Notes: generated from the letters alone by a model not told the origin. A stretch of DNA of 8,265 bases from Prevotella sp. UBA1395 (GCA_002305235.1 DBQL01000070.1:1897-10161); one strand, 5' to 3'. Positions 1-6,906 are shown, numbered from the stretch's first letter. Made by a program: numbers and translations.

Positions 1-17
1 ACATCTAAAATTAGGTT

Positions 18-45
18 AAAAATCGAACCTGTCTCGATTTTTTTT
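18..45 (+). terminator. A/T-rich hairpin plus T run, possible terminator of an upstream gene
   Basis: AAAAATCGA (18-26) is perfectly complementary to TCGATTTTT (34-42) around a 7-base loop, and the T run continues to 45. This has the shape of an intrinsic terminator for a gene left of the window. The stem has only two G/C pairs, so it is weak. It sits directly before the sigma-factor -7 element and covers the place where a -33 box would lie, so it could instead be a promoter-overlapping element. Seen in sequence; function inferred. Confidence 0.35.
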
Positions 46-47
46 CT

Positions 48-55
48 TACCTTTG
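48..55 (+). promoter_or_regulatory. -7 promoter element of the sigma factor gene
   Basis: TACCTTTG matches the Bacteroidetes -7 consensus TAnnTTTG exactly. Transcription would start near 60-62, giving a leader of about 80 bases. I see no TTTG-type -33 box 19-21 bases upstream. Confidence 0.6.
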
Positions 56-125
56 TAAGCCATTTTGCCCATTCCATTGGGATATTCAGGTAATAAGTTA
101 TAGGTATTAGTTACTATTTTGCAAT

Positions 126-134
126 AAGGAAAGG
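126..134 (+). promoter_or_regulatory. Shine-Dalgarno sequence of the sigma factor gene
   Basis: AAGGAAAGG ends five bases before the ATG at 140. It is the only clear purine-rich Shine-Dalgarno sequence in the window. The other four genes lack one, as is usual in Bacteroidetes. It supports the chosen start. Confidence 0.55.
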
Positions 135-139
135 TAGAC

Positions 140-1012
140 ATGCGTCAACTTAAAATTCAGAAAAGCATTACAAACCGTTCGAGCGAAGCGCTGGACAAAT
201 ATCTCGTAGAGATTGGTCGCGTACCAATGATCACAGTAGACGAAGAGATCGAACTGGCACAGGCCATTCGCAAAGGTGGCAGAGAAGGTGAACGGGCCAA
301 GGAGAAACTCGTCAAGGCCAACTTGCGATTTGTGGTGTCGGTAGCCAAGCAATACCAGCATCAGGGATTGGGACTGACCGACCTCATCGACGAGGGCAAC
401 ATCGGATTGGTCAAAGCCGCCGAGAAATTTGATGAGACTCGCGGTTTCAAGTTTATCTCTTACGCCGTGTGGTGGATCAGGCAGAGCATCCTGCAAGCTA
501 TCGCAGAGCAGAGTCGCATCGTGCGATTGCCGCTGAATCAGGTGGGAGCCCTTTCTAAGATCAACTCGGAAATCTCAAAGTTTGAACAGAAAAACCAGCG
601 CCGCCCCTCTGTGCAGGAGCTGTCGAACCTCACCAATATCGAGGAGTCGAAGATCGACCAGACCATCAAGGCTGACAATCACCACATGAGCATCGACGCT
701 CCTTTCCAAGAAGACGACGACAACAGTATGGCCGACGTGCTCGCTTCGAGCGATGACAGCCGTGCCGACAGGCAGGTGGACTATGAGAGTATGGCCAAGG
801 AACTGGAGTCGGTGCTCCGCAACGTACTGAAAGAACGCGAGATTACCATCGTGCGCGAGTGCTTCGGCATCGGCTGCCACGAGAAGGGATTGGAGGAGAT
901 TGGCGACCAACTGGGGCTGACACGCGAACGCGTGAGACAGATTCGCGAGAAGAGTATCGTGAAACTTCGCGAGAGCGGTTACGCCAAACTCTTGATCAAA
1001 TACTTGGGATGA
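140..1012 (+). CDS. rpoD: RNA polymerase sigma factor, RpoD/SigA family
   Basis: A sigma-70 group factor that binds core RNA polymerase and directs it to promoters. At 290 aa with no region 1.1 it has the size of Bacteroidetes RpoD. Region 1.2 begins near residue 17 (ALDKYLVEIGR). Region 2 spans about 56-126, with the core-binding/DNA-melting stretch DETRGFKFISYAVWWIRQSI at 98-117. Region 3 spans about 135-215. The region 4.2 helix-turn-helix starts at residue 251 (LEEIGDQLGLTRERVRQIRE), and the protein ends in KYLG as family members do. The start at 140 has a good Shine-Dalgarno sequence, and a strong hairpin follows the stop. Region 3 and the segment before the HTH (C241 and C246, acidic stretch around 192-207) differ from the Bacteroides RpoD I remember. 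This may therefore be a second RpoD/SigA-type paralogue rather than the only primary factor. Confidence 0.85.
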   Translation: MRQLKIQKSITNRSSEALDKYLVEIGRVPMITVDEEIELAQAIRKGGREGERAKEKLVKANLRFVVSVAKQYQHQGLGLTDLIDEGNIGLVKAAEKFDETRGFKFISYAVWWIRQSILQAIAEQSRIVRLPLNQVGALSKINSEISKFEQKNQRRPSVQELSNLTNIEESKIDQTIKADNHHMSIDAPFQEDDDNSMADVLASSDDSRADRQVDYESMAKELESVLRNVLKEREITIVRECFGIGCHEKGLEEIGDQLGLTRERVRQIREKSIVKLRESGYAKLLIKYLG

Positions 1013-1045
1013 CGGCCTGAAAACCGGTTGAAACCCGATATATGG

Positions 1046-1090
1046 CAAACAGCCTCAACGAATGGAGACATCGTTGAGGCTGTTTGTTTT
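1046..1090 (+). terminator. Strong intrinsic terminator after the sigma factor gene
   Basis: Bases 1046-1061 pair perfectly with 1071-1086 (16 bp, CAAACAGCC...GGCTGTTTG) around a 9-base loop, followed by TTTT at 1087-1090. It lies 33 bases after the sigma factor stop and should end that transcript. The left flank has no A run, so it would not serve as a bidirectional terminator for the converging HU gene. No clear HU terminator is visible in 1091-1185. Confidence 0.85.
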
Positions 1091-1185
1091 GTGGCACCCG
1101 CAAAGGGCCATGCGCCTTATGACGGCTATCGTGCGGATGACATGGCTACACGCGAGGGTCGCCGCCGAATGGCCGCAAAACCTTT

Positions 1186-1470
1186 CTAACTGTGCTTGCG
1201 CGAGAAAATGGCCATATTCTCCGAGGCCTTGAACACCACCTTGTCTCGGGCTTCGATGGTCATTTTCTCACCCGTCGAAGGATTAATGCCTTGGCGCTCG
1301 GCCACATGTTTAACGGAGAATCGACCGAAATCGGGAATGGCCACTTCATGGTCGCCATCACTAAGGTTGTCGGCAATGATGCCAAGCATGGTATTTACAT
1401 ACTTTGCGGCGGCAGACTTGGAAACTTCAGCCTTCTCGGCAAAGGCATCGATAAGTTGGGTTCTATTCAT
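1186..1470 (-). CDS. HU-family DNA-binding protein
   Basis: A small basic nucleoid protein (94 aa) that would bind and bend DNA as a dimer. The N-terminal helical half runs from residue 1 to about 42 (MNRTQLIDAFAEKAEVSKS..). The beta-arm half follows with the HU/IHF signature: DFGRF at 47-51 and then ERQGINPSTGE at 58-68. Pro64 of the NP pair at the arm tip is the residue that intercalates into DNA in known HU/IHF proteins. The length is close to the usual 90 aa, so the gene is intact. It converges with the sigma factor gene and diverges from the barrel-protein gene, so it is transcribed alone. An exact -7 element lies 78 bases upstream of its start, and there is no Shine-Dalgarno sequence. 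It could be an HU or an IHF-like paralogue; sequence alone does not decide. Confidence 0.93.
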   Translation of the reverse strand: MNRTQLIDAFAEKAEVSKSAAAKYVNTMLGIIADNLSDGDHEVAIPDFGRFSVKHVAERQGINPSTGEKMTIEARDKVVFKASENMAIFSRKHS

Positions 1471-1547
1471 CTTGAAGGTTGGGTTAATGATGTTGAGAAT
1501 TAAAAATACGACGGCACAGGCATACCGGTGCCATACGATAACACGTA

Positions 1548-1555
1548 CAAAGTTA
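1548..1555 (-). promoter_or_regulatory. -7 promoter element of the HU gene
   Basis: Read on the minus strand, 1555-1548 is TAACTTTG, an exact TAnnTTTG match. Transcription would start near 1541, leaving a leader of about 70 bases. That leader contains a near-palindrome around ACCGGT (1519-1532). No clear -33 box is visible. Confidence 0.55.
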
Positions 1556-1592
1556 ATACAATAATCTCAATATCATCGGGTCAGGCAGGCAG

Positions 1593-1600
1593 AATATTTG
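1593..1600 (+). promoter_or_regulatory. Weak candidate -7 element for the barrel-protein gene
   Basis: AATATTTG differs from TAnnTTTG at one position (A instead of the first T). It is the best match on the plus strand between the HU start and 1690, and would give a leader of about 84 bases. The rest of this 219-base divergent spacer shows nothing else I can name. Confidence 0.2.
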
Positions 1601-1684
1601 CGATTTACCAAGAATTACGCAACGAAGGTTAAACCAATGCGTGTTTTCAGCGTCAAAAAATCGAAATACAAACTATTGGCCATC

Positions 1685-1693
1685 ATGCTATGA
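1685..1693 (+). other. Two-codon mini-ORF overlapping the barrel-protein start
   Basis: ATG-CTA-TGA at 1685-1693 ends so that its TGA overlaps the ATG of the main gene (ATGA at 1690-1693). Such overlaps can couple reinitiation to the downstream start. Whether this one is translated is unknown; chance is possible. Confidence 0.25.
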
Positions 1694-4656
1694 CACGAAA
1701 GATATTCCTGCTAATGTCGCTGCTGTTAACAGTCGGCATCTCCTCGTTCGCGCAGTCGTCATACCGTATCAAAGGGCGTGCCTTGGAGACAGAAAACAAA
1801 GAAGCCGTGGAAAAGGCGGTGGTGACGATCTACAAAACCGACTCCACCTATATTGGGAGTATGCTCACCGACAGCCTCGGCAGGTTTGTCCTGCCCGCCG
1901 ATATGGGTCGCTATATGGTGAAAATAAGTGCCATAGGCTATGACGAGGCATGGCGCAACGTGACCGTCGAAAGCCGTAATATCGACTTGGGCGACATTCT
2001 TCTCAAAGAGAATGCCATCATGCTTCAAGAGACAATGGTCACCGCCAACCTGCCCAAAGTGGTCATGCGAGAGGATACCATAATATATAATGCCGACGCT
2101 TACCGTGTGCCCGAAGGGTCGACGATAGACGCCTTGGTGGAAAGGCTGCCCGGTGCCGAGATCGACAACGACGGAAACATCACCATCAACGGCAAGCAGG
2201 TAAAAAAGATATTGGTGGACGGACGCGAGTTTATCATGGGCGACACCAAGACAGCAATGAAGAACCTGCCGAGCGCCATTGTCGACAAGGTGAAGGCTTA
2301 CAACGAGAAAAGCGAAATGTCGAGACTCACCGGCATCGATGACGGCAGTGAGTCGACCATCCTCGACTTCAATATCAAGCCCAAGATGAAGAGGGGATTC
2401 TTTGCCAACGTGGACGCGGGATATGGCACCGAAAACCGATACAGCTCACGAATGATGGGTGCCCGCATGTACGGCGATATGAGATACACGCTCATTGGCA
2501 ATGCCAACAACAACGGAGACGAGGGTATGGGCGGTCGGCGCGGACGACAGGGAGAAGGCGCGGGAGGCTTGAGATCGTCTAAAACCGTGGCTGCAAACAT
2601 CAACTATGAGAAACGAAACAAGTTGCGGGTGGATGGCAGCGTGACATGGAGACATGGCGACAATGACAACAAGACATTCCGGTCGTCGGAAAACTTCGTC
2701 AACGCCAAGGGTGCGTTCTCAAACAGTTCGAGCGTGGGATTGTCGCGCAACGACAGCTGGAACGCCAACGCGAGAATTGAATGGAAGGTGGACACGATGA
2801 CCAATATCAACATCAGGCCATCGATGAGCTATTCTACCAACGACGGTCGTAATGCCGGACGCACGGCCTCATATAGCAAAGACCCTTTTCTCTATGTGCT
2901 CGACCCACTGTCGGAACAGGGATTGGCAACGCTCAGTGAGGACTCGCTCGTGGTGAACGGACGCAACAATAAGTCGATAAGCTACAGGAAAAATGAATCG
3001 ATGGGACTGTCGGTACAATTCTTCAGACGGTTGGGCACCAAGGGTCGGAACTTTACCATCGGGGGCAACGTGAACTGGGGCAAAAACGAGAATCGCAACA
3101 TGTCGGCATCGAACGTGCATCTCTATCAGGTGAAAAGCGCCGAGGGCAACGACTCTACCTATCAGACCAACCGGTATAACCTCAGTCCGACTGACCGATG
3201 GAGCTATTCCATTCAGGCCTCTTACACCGAACCGATATTCAAAAACGTGTTCTTGCAACTGAATTACAATTATAATTACAGTCATAACAAGAGCAACCGG
3301 TCGACATACGACTTCCCCGACCTCACCGAAGAGATGTTTTATCAAATTCTCAACCGATACCGCGATTACGACGGTTACTTCGCGGTGATGCCCAATACAC
3401 TCGACTATTATCTCGACTCGGAACTGAGCAGACTCTCGGCATACGATAACTACAACCACGACATCAACGTGCAACTGCGGGTGGTGAGGCAATATTACAA
3501 TCTCAACATCGGCGTACAGATCAGGCCGCAACGCTCGCATTTCATTCAAAACTATTATGGTGTCGATGTGGATACGGTGCGAAACGTGACGAATATCGCC
3601 CCTACCCTGAACTTCAGATACCGATTTAGCAGGCAGCGTAACCTGCAACTCACTTATCGTGGAACAACCACACAACCCAATATCATTGACCTGCTGGATA
3701 TCTATGACGACAGCAATCCGCTGAACATCACGATGGGAAATCCCGGATTGAAGCCGTCGTTCACCAGCAATGTGTCGGCAAACTACAATGATTTTATCCA
3801 AAGATACAACCGGATGCTGAACGCAAGCATGAATTTCTCGACCACAAGCAACAGCATCAGCAACCGGGTGACCTACGATGAGGCTACGGGCGGACGGATA
3901 ACCCGACCCGAAAACATAAACGGAAGATGGAACATCAATGGCAATGTGACCTACAAAATGTCTCTCGACACCATGAATGTATGGGACGTGAGCACCTCTA
4001 CCAACGTGGGATACAACCACATGGTGAGCTATCTCACGCTCGACCGCACCTCGTCTTCACAAAAAAACGTCACCACGACAACCACATGGGGGCAGCGGTT
4101 GTCGGCAGGATATCGCAACCAATGGCTTGAGATAGAACTTAATGGCTCGCTCAATTTCAACCACAGCAAGAATGCCTTGATGCCGACAAACAACATGGAC
4201 ACATGGAGTTTCAGATACGGTGCCGACATCAATGTGCGCCTGCCGTGGGGCACTAATATCGCGACGGATATTCATGAAAACACCCGACGCGGATTCAATC
4301 AGGCCACCATGAACACCAACGAACTGATATGGACAGCACAGATCAGTCACGGATTCTTGCGAGGTAAACCGCTGACGGTGATGTGCCAGTTCTATGACAT
4401 CCTCGGTCAACAGAGCAATTTCAGTAGAATCGTGAACGATTACAGTCGCAGTGACACCGAGTACAACAGCATTAACAGCTACTGCCTGCTCCATGTGCAA
4501 TACAGGATGAACATGTTCGGCAATCGCGAGGTACGCCGGTCCATGAGGGGTATGGGGGGCTTTGGCAATTCTGATAACGACAATTTCAACACCGGGCGCA
4601 ACAGAAACGGCGGAGGAGGCTTTGGAGGAGGTAACCGACGGGGAGGGAGAAGATAG
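1690..4656 (+). CDS. Outer-membrane beta-barrel protein (TonB-dependent-receptor-like)
   Basis: A 988-aa protein expected in the outer membrane. Residues 1-21 form a signal peptide (basic MTRK, a Leu-rich core, SFA before QSS), which supports the ATG at 1690. Residues about 24-105 are a carboxypeptidase-regulatory-like beta-sandwich. Residues about 115-232 resemble a receptor plug (DTIIYNADAY, VERLPGAEIDNDGNITINGK, ILVDGREF). From about 238 onward comes a long barrel of the Bacteroidetes outer-membrane beta-barrel type, rich in alternating aromatic and Asn/Thr/Ser strands. An early loop (about 274-297) is Gly/Arg-rich. The protein ends in a Gly/Arg/Asn-rich tail from about 944 to 988 instead of a terminal aromatic strand. 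There is no SusD-like partner, so it is not a typical SusC glycan importer. The substrate is unknown, and I see no clear TonB box. It stands alone between divergent HU and the next promoter. Confidence 0.88.
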   Translation: MTRKIFLLMSLLLTVGISSFAQSSYRIKGRALETENKEAVEKAVVTIYKTDSTYIGSMLTDSLGRFVLPADMGRYMVKISAIGYDEAWRNVTVESRNIDLGDILLKENAIMLQETMVTANLPKVVMREDTIIYNADAYRVPEGSTIDALVERLPGAEIDNDGNITINGKQVKKILVDGREFIMGDTKTAMKNLPSAIVDKVKAYNEKSEMSRLTGIDDGSESTILDFNIKPKMKRGFFANVDAGYGTENRYSSRMMGARMYGDMRYTLIGNANNNGDEGMGGRRGRQGEGAGGLRSSKTVAANINYEKRNKLRVDGSVTWRHGDNDNKTFRSSENFVNAKGAFSNSSSVGLSRNDSWNANARIEWKVDTMTNINIRPSMSYSTNDGRNAGRTASYSKDPFLYVLDPLSEQGLATLSEDSLVVNGRNNKSISYRKNESMGLSVQFFRRLGTKGRNFTIGGNVNWGKNENRNMSASNVHLYQVKSAEGNDSTYQTNRYNLSPTDRWSYSIQASYTEPIFKNVFLQLNYNYNYSHNKSNRSTYDFPDLTEEMFYQILNRYRDYDGYFAVMPNTLDYYLDSELSRLSAYDNYNHDINVQLRVVRQYYNLNIGVQIRPQRSHFIQNYYGVDVDTVRNVTNIAPTLNFRYRFSRQRNLQLTYRGTTTQPNIIDLLDIYDDSNPLNITMGNPGLKPSFTSNVSANYNDFIQRYNRMLNASMNFSTTSNSISNRVTYDEATGGRITRPENINGRWNINGNVTYKMSLDTMNVWDVSTSTNVGYNHMVSYLTLDRTSSSQKNVTTTTTWGQRLSAGYRNQWLEIELNGSLNFNHSKNALMPTNNMDTWSFRYGADINVRLPWGTNIATDIHENTRRGFNQATMNTNELIWTAQISHGFLRGKPLTVMCQFYDILGQQSNFSRIVNDYSRSDTEYNSINSYCLLHVQYRMNMFGNREVRRSMRGMGGFGNSDNDNFNTGRNRNGGGGFGGGNRRGGRR

Positions 4657-4773
4657 ACATTGGCCGACCGCTAACACACTTGCCATGCTTCCGTCAGGCC
4701 GAAAGGATACCCGCCAAAAGCCATTGGGGCGAATATTCCCAACACGATCAGTCGGATTATCAATCTTTATTGC

Positions 4774-4781
4774 TATTTTTG
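4774..4781 (+). promoter_or_regulatory. -7 promoter element of the NagB-like/PIG-L gene
   Basis: TATTTTTG matches TAnnTTTG exactly. Transcription would start near 4787, about 22 bases before the ATG at 4809. This gives the gene its own promoter and argues against a start at 4680, which would lie upstream of the promoter. Confidence 0.55.
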
Positions 4782-4800
4782 CGAATAAGAAACTTAAAAC

Positions 4801-4812
4801 ATGATGGTATGA
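4801..4812 (+). other. Three-codon mini-ORF overlapping the NagB-like start
   Basis: ATG-ATG-GTA-TGA at 4801-4812 ends with a TGA that overlaps the true ATG (ATGA at 4809-4812). This is the same arrangement as at the preceding gene. It may couple initiation, act as a decoy start, or be chance. Confidence 0.25.
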
Positions 4813-6797
4813 AATTGAACCTTAGTTCGCAGATTGTATTGAACAAGATACCTGAGAAGTATTACCATCCGCATTCCGCGGTAGAAGCCTCCGAACTTAC
4901 CCGACGCGAGAAAATTCCCACATCGATCTTTTCCAAGGCCGACGACGGCGCACGATATATTGCCGACGCCATCGAAAAGGAGATTCGACGCAAACAGGAT
5001 ATGGGCGAGAAATGTGTCTTGGGATTGGGTACAGGCAACTCGCTTACACCGGTTTTTAACGAGCTGATACGTAGGCACAGGGAAAGAAAACTGAGTTTTC
5101 ATAATGTCATCATATTCAATGCGTATGAATATTTCCCTTTAACAGATTCATATAATCACTCAAGTATCAACCAGTTGAGAGACCGATTAATCAACCATAT
5201 AGACATATCTTCCGACGCAATAGTCTCTCCCGACGGCTTCATCGCACAGGACAAAGTGCAGGAAAGCTGTAAGACCTACGAACGAAATATCGCCGAACGA
5301 GGTGGCATTGACATCATGCTGCTGGGCATCGGGCGCATGGGCAACATCGCAACAAATGAGCCGGGGTCGGCCATCACCAGTGCCTCGCGACTGATATTGA
5401 TCGACAATGTGTCGCGGCAAGAGATGGCATTGAGCTTCGGAGAACAGGAAAACGTACCGCCATGCGCTATTACAATGGGGGTGTCGACTATCCTCAAGGC
5501 ACGCAAAATATTCTTGGTGGCATGGGGAGAAGGCAAGGCCGACATCATCAGGCAGGCCGTAGAGGGAAAGATGAGCGATGTCATTCCCGCGTCATTCCTG
5601 CAGACCCACAACGACACTCAGGTCATCATAGACCTCGCCGCTGCCGGGAAGCTCACCCGAATCGTGCATCCTTGGCTCGTCACGGAATGCTTGTTCGATG
5701 ACAAACTGACACGTGCCGCGGTGGTTTGGCTATGTGCAATCACCCAAAAGCCTATCTTAAAGCTCACCAACAAAGATTATAACGAGAACGGGTTGTCTGA
5801 ACTTCTCGCCCTCTATGGGTCGGCATATCAAGCAAATATCAAGATTTTCAACGACCTTCAACATACCATTACCGGATGGCCGGGAGGCAAACCCCATGCC
5901 GACGACACTTACAGGCCGGAGCGGGCAATGCCCTATCCCAAGCGGGTTATTGTGTTCTCGCCCCACCCCGACGATGATGTTATCTCGATGGGAGGCACCA
6001 TTCGACGCCTCGTGGAGCAAGGACACGATGTGCATATCGCCTACGAGACAAGCGGAAACATCGCTGTTGGTGACGAGGAAGTGACGAGATACATGCACTT
6101 TATCAATGGATTCAACCAGCTGTTCAACCATTCACAAGACAACACCATCAATGAAAAATACCAAGAACTCAAACGCTTTTTCAGTCAGAAGAAAGACGGA
6201 GACACCGACACGCGCGATGTGCTGACCATCAAAGGGCTGATCCGTCGGGGTGAGGCGCGTACCGCATGTACCTACAATCGCATAGCGACAAACCATGTAT
6301 ACTTTCTCGATCTGCCGTTCTATGAGACCGGAAGAATCGAGAAACTCCCCATGTCGGAAGCCGATGTGCTGCCCATCAGAGAGATGATTCGAAAGATAAA
6401 GCCCCATCAAATATATGTTGCCGGCGACCTTGCCGACCCTCATGGCACCCATCGCAAGTGCACGGATGCCGTGCTTGCGGCCGTCGATATGGAGAAAGAA
6501 GATGGTGCCGAATGGCTCACAGACTGTCGGATATGGATGTATCGGGGAGCTTGGGCCGAATGGGAAATAGAGAATATCGAGATGTGCGTGCCCATGAGCC
6601 CCGAAGAACTGAGAGCCAAGCGCAATGCGATTCTCAAGCATCAGAGCCAAATGGAGAGCGCACCTTTCCTCGGCAATGACGAAAGGTTGTTTTGGCAAAG
6701 GGCAGAAGACCGCAACCGCGCTACGGCAAATCTCTATGACAAGTTAGGATTGGCCTGCTATGAAGCAATGGAAGCCTTCGTGGAATATAAGTTCTGA
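4809..6797 (+). CDS. nagB: NagB-like / PIG-L deacetylase fusion (glucosamine-6-phosphate deaminase-like)
   Basis: A 662-aa cytoplasmic protein with two domains. Residues about 1-300 resemble glucosamine-6-phosphate deaminase: glycine loop GLGTGNS at 72-78, then FNAYEY at 103-108 and GIGRMGNIATNEP at 173-185. Against E. coli NagB, Asp72, Asp141 and His143 become Tyr106, Met177 and Asn179; only Glu148 is kept (Glu184). Residues about 375-600 are a PIG-L/LmbE-type zinc N-deacetylase with SPHPDDD at 384-390 (His386, Asp388, Asp389) and HGTH at 545-548, so its metal site looks intact. Bacteroides homologues annotated as NagB-like have the same length and start (MRLNLSSQIV..). The start at 4809 gives that N-terminus; an in-frame ATG at 4680 would add 43 residues with no family counterpart and precede the promoter. 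The known family suggests amino-sugar metabolism, but deaminase activity is doubtful and the substrate is unknown. Confidence 0.9.
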   Translation: MKLNLSSQIVLNKIPEKYYHPHSAVEASELTRREKIPTSIFSKADDGARYIADAIEKEIRRKQDMGEKCVLGLGTGNSLTPVFNELIRRHRERKLSFHNVIIFNAYEYFPLTDSYNHSSINQLRDRLINHIDISSDAIVSPDGFIAQDKVQESCKTYERNIAERGGIDIMLLGIGRMGNIATNEPGSAITSASRLILIDNVSRQEMALSFGEQENVPPCAITMGVSTILKARKIFLVAWGEGKADIIRQAVEGKMSDVIPASFLQTHNDTQVIIDLAAAGKLTRIVHPWLVTECLFDDKLTRAAVVWLCAITQKPILKLTNKDYNENGLSELLALYGSAYQANIKIFNDLQHTITGWPGGKPHADDTYRPERAMPYPKRVIVFSPHPDDDVISMGGTIRRLVEQGHDVHIAYETSGNIAVGDEEVTRYMHFINGFNQLFNHSQDNTINEKYQELKRFFSQKKDGDTDTRDVLTIKGLIRRGEARTACTYNRIATNHVYFLDLPFYETGRIEKLPMSEADVLPIREMIRKIKPHQIYVAGDLADPHGTHRKCTDAVLAAVDMEKEDGAEWLTDCRIWMYRGAWAEWEIENIEMCVPMSPEELRAKRNAILKHQSQMESAPFLGNDERLFWQRAEDRNRATANLYDKLGLACYEAMEAFVEYKF

Positions 6798-6834
6798 GGC
6801 TATTGAGGATATGTTCTGAGGCTATTGAGGGTAT
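6791..6834 (+). repeat. 22-bp tandem duplication across the NagB-like stop codon
   Basis: Bases 6791-6812 and 6813-6834 are two adjacent copies of a 22-bp unit (GTTCTGAGGCTATTGAGG followed by ATAT or GTAT). They differ at a single base (A6809 versus G6831). The first copy carries the final Phe codon and the TGA stop of the gene (6795-6797), and the second is entirely non-coding. This looks like a recent slippage or duplication event. Confidence 0.9.
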
Positions 6835-6857
6835 CTCTTTTGTCAAAATGTAAGAGA
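6834..6857 (+). promoter_or_regulatory. Nested inverted repeat upstream of the MATE gene
   Basis: TTTTGTCAAAA (6838-6848) is a perfect palindrome around one central base, and TCTCTT (6834-6839) is complementary to AAGAGA (6852-6857). The inner palindrome could be a repressor operator for the efflux gene, since it lies about 50 bases before its promoter. The outer repeat could make a weak hairpin but has no T run, so it is a poor terminator. Function inferred only. Confidence 0.25.
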
Positions 6858-6894
6858 AAACGGGGCGATTGCAACGTTTTCTGTGGATTCTTTG

Positions 6895-6902
6895 TACCTT
6901 TG
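6895..6902 (+). promoter_or_regulatory. -7 promoter element of the MATE gene
   Basis: TACCTTTG matches TAnnTTTG exactly and is the same octamer as at the sigma factor gene. It ends only four bases before the ATG at 6907, so transcription should begin at or within a few bases of the start codon. An ATTG at 6868-6871 is a possible -33 box, but its 23-base spacing is longer than the usual 19-21. Confidence 0.55.
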
Positions 6903-6906
6903 TATC

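Noticed and set aside
1519..1532. Near-palindrome around ACCGGT in the HU leader as an operator
   Set aside because: Too short and imperfect to claim on its own; noted only within the HU promoter entry.
2869..4020. 383-codon open frame on the minus strand inside the barrel-protein gene
   Set aside because: It is antisense to a strongly supported gene, its translation is Val/His/Ile-rich with no recognisable domain, and codon bias of the sense gene explains the open frame. The same holds for the minus-strand frames at 4057-4686, 6132-6698, 107-496 and 575-1048.
1690..4656. SusC-type glycan importer or polysaccharide utilisation locus
   Set aside because: No SusD-like lipoprotein, glycoside hydrolase or dedicated regulator is next to the barrel gene, and its domain pattern fits the general outer-membrane beta-barrel family better.
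4724..4742. Small inverted repeat TTGGG...CCCAA as terminator of the barrel-protein gene
   Set aside because: The stem is only five or six pairs and no T run follows, so it is not convincing as a terminator.
4680..4808. N-terminal extension of the NagB-like protein from the ATG at 4680
   Set aside because: The extra 43 residues match nothing known in the family, the -7 element at 4774-4781 lies inside them, and the ATG at 4809 gives the usual family N-terminus.
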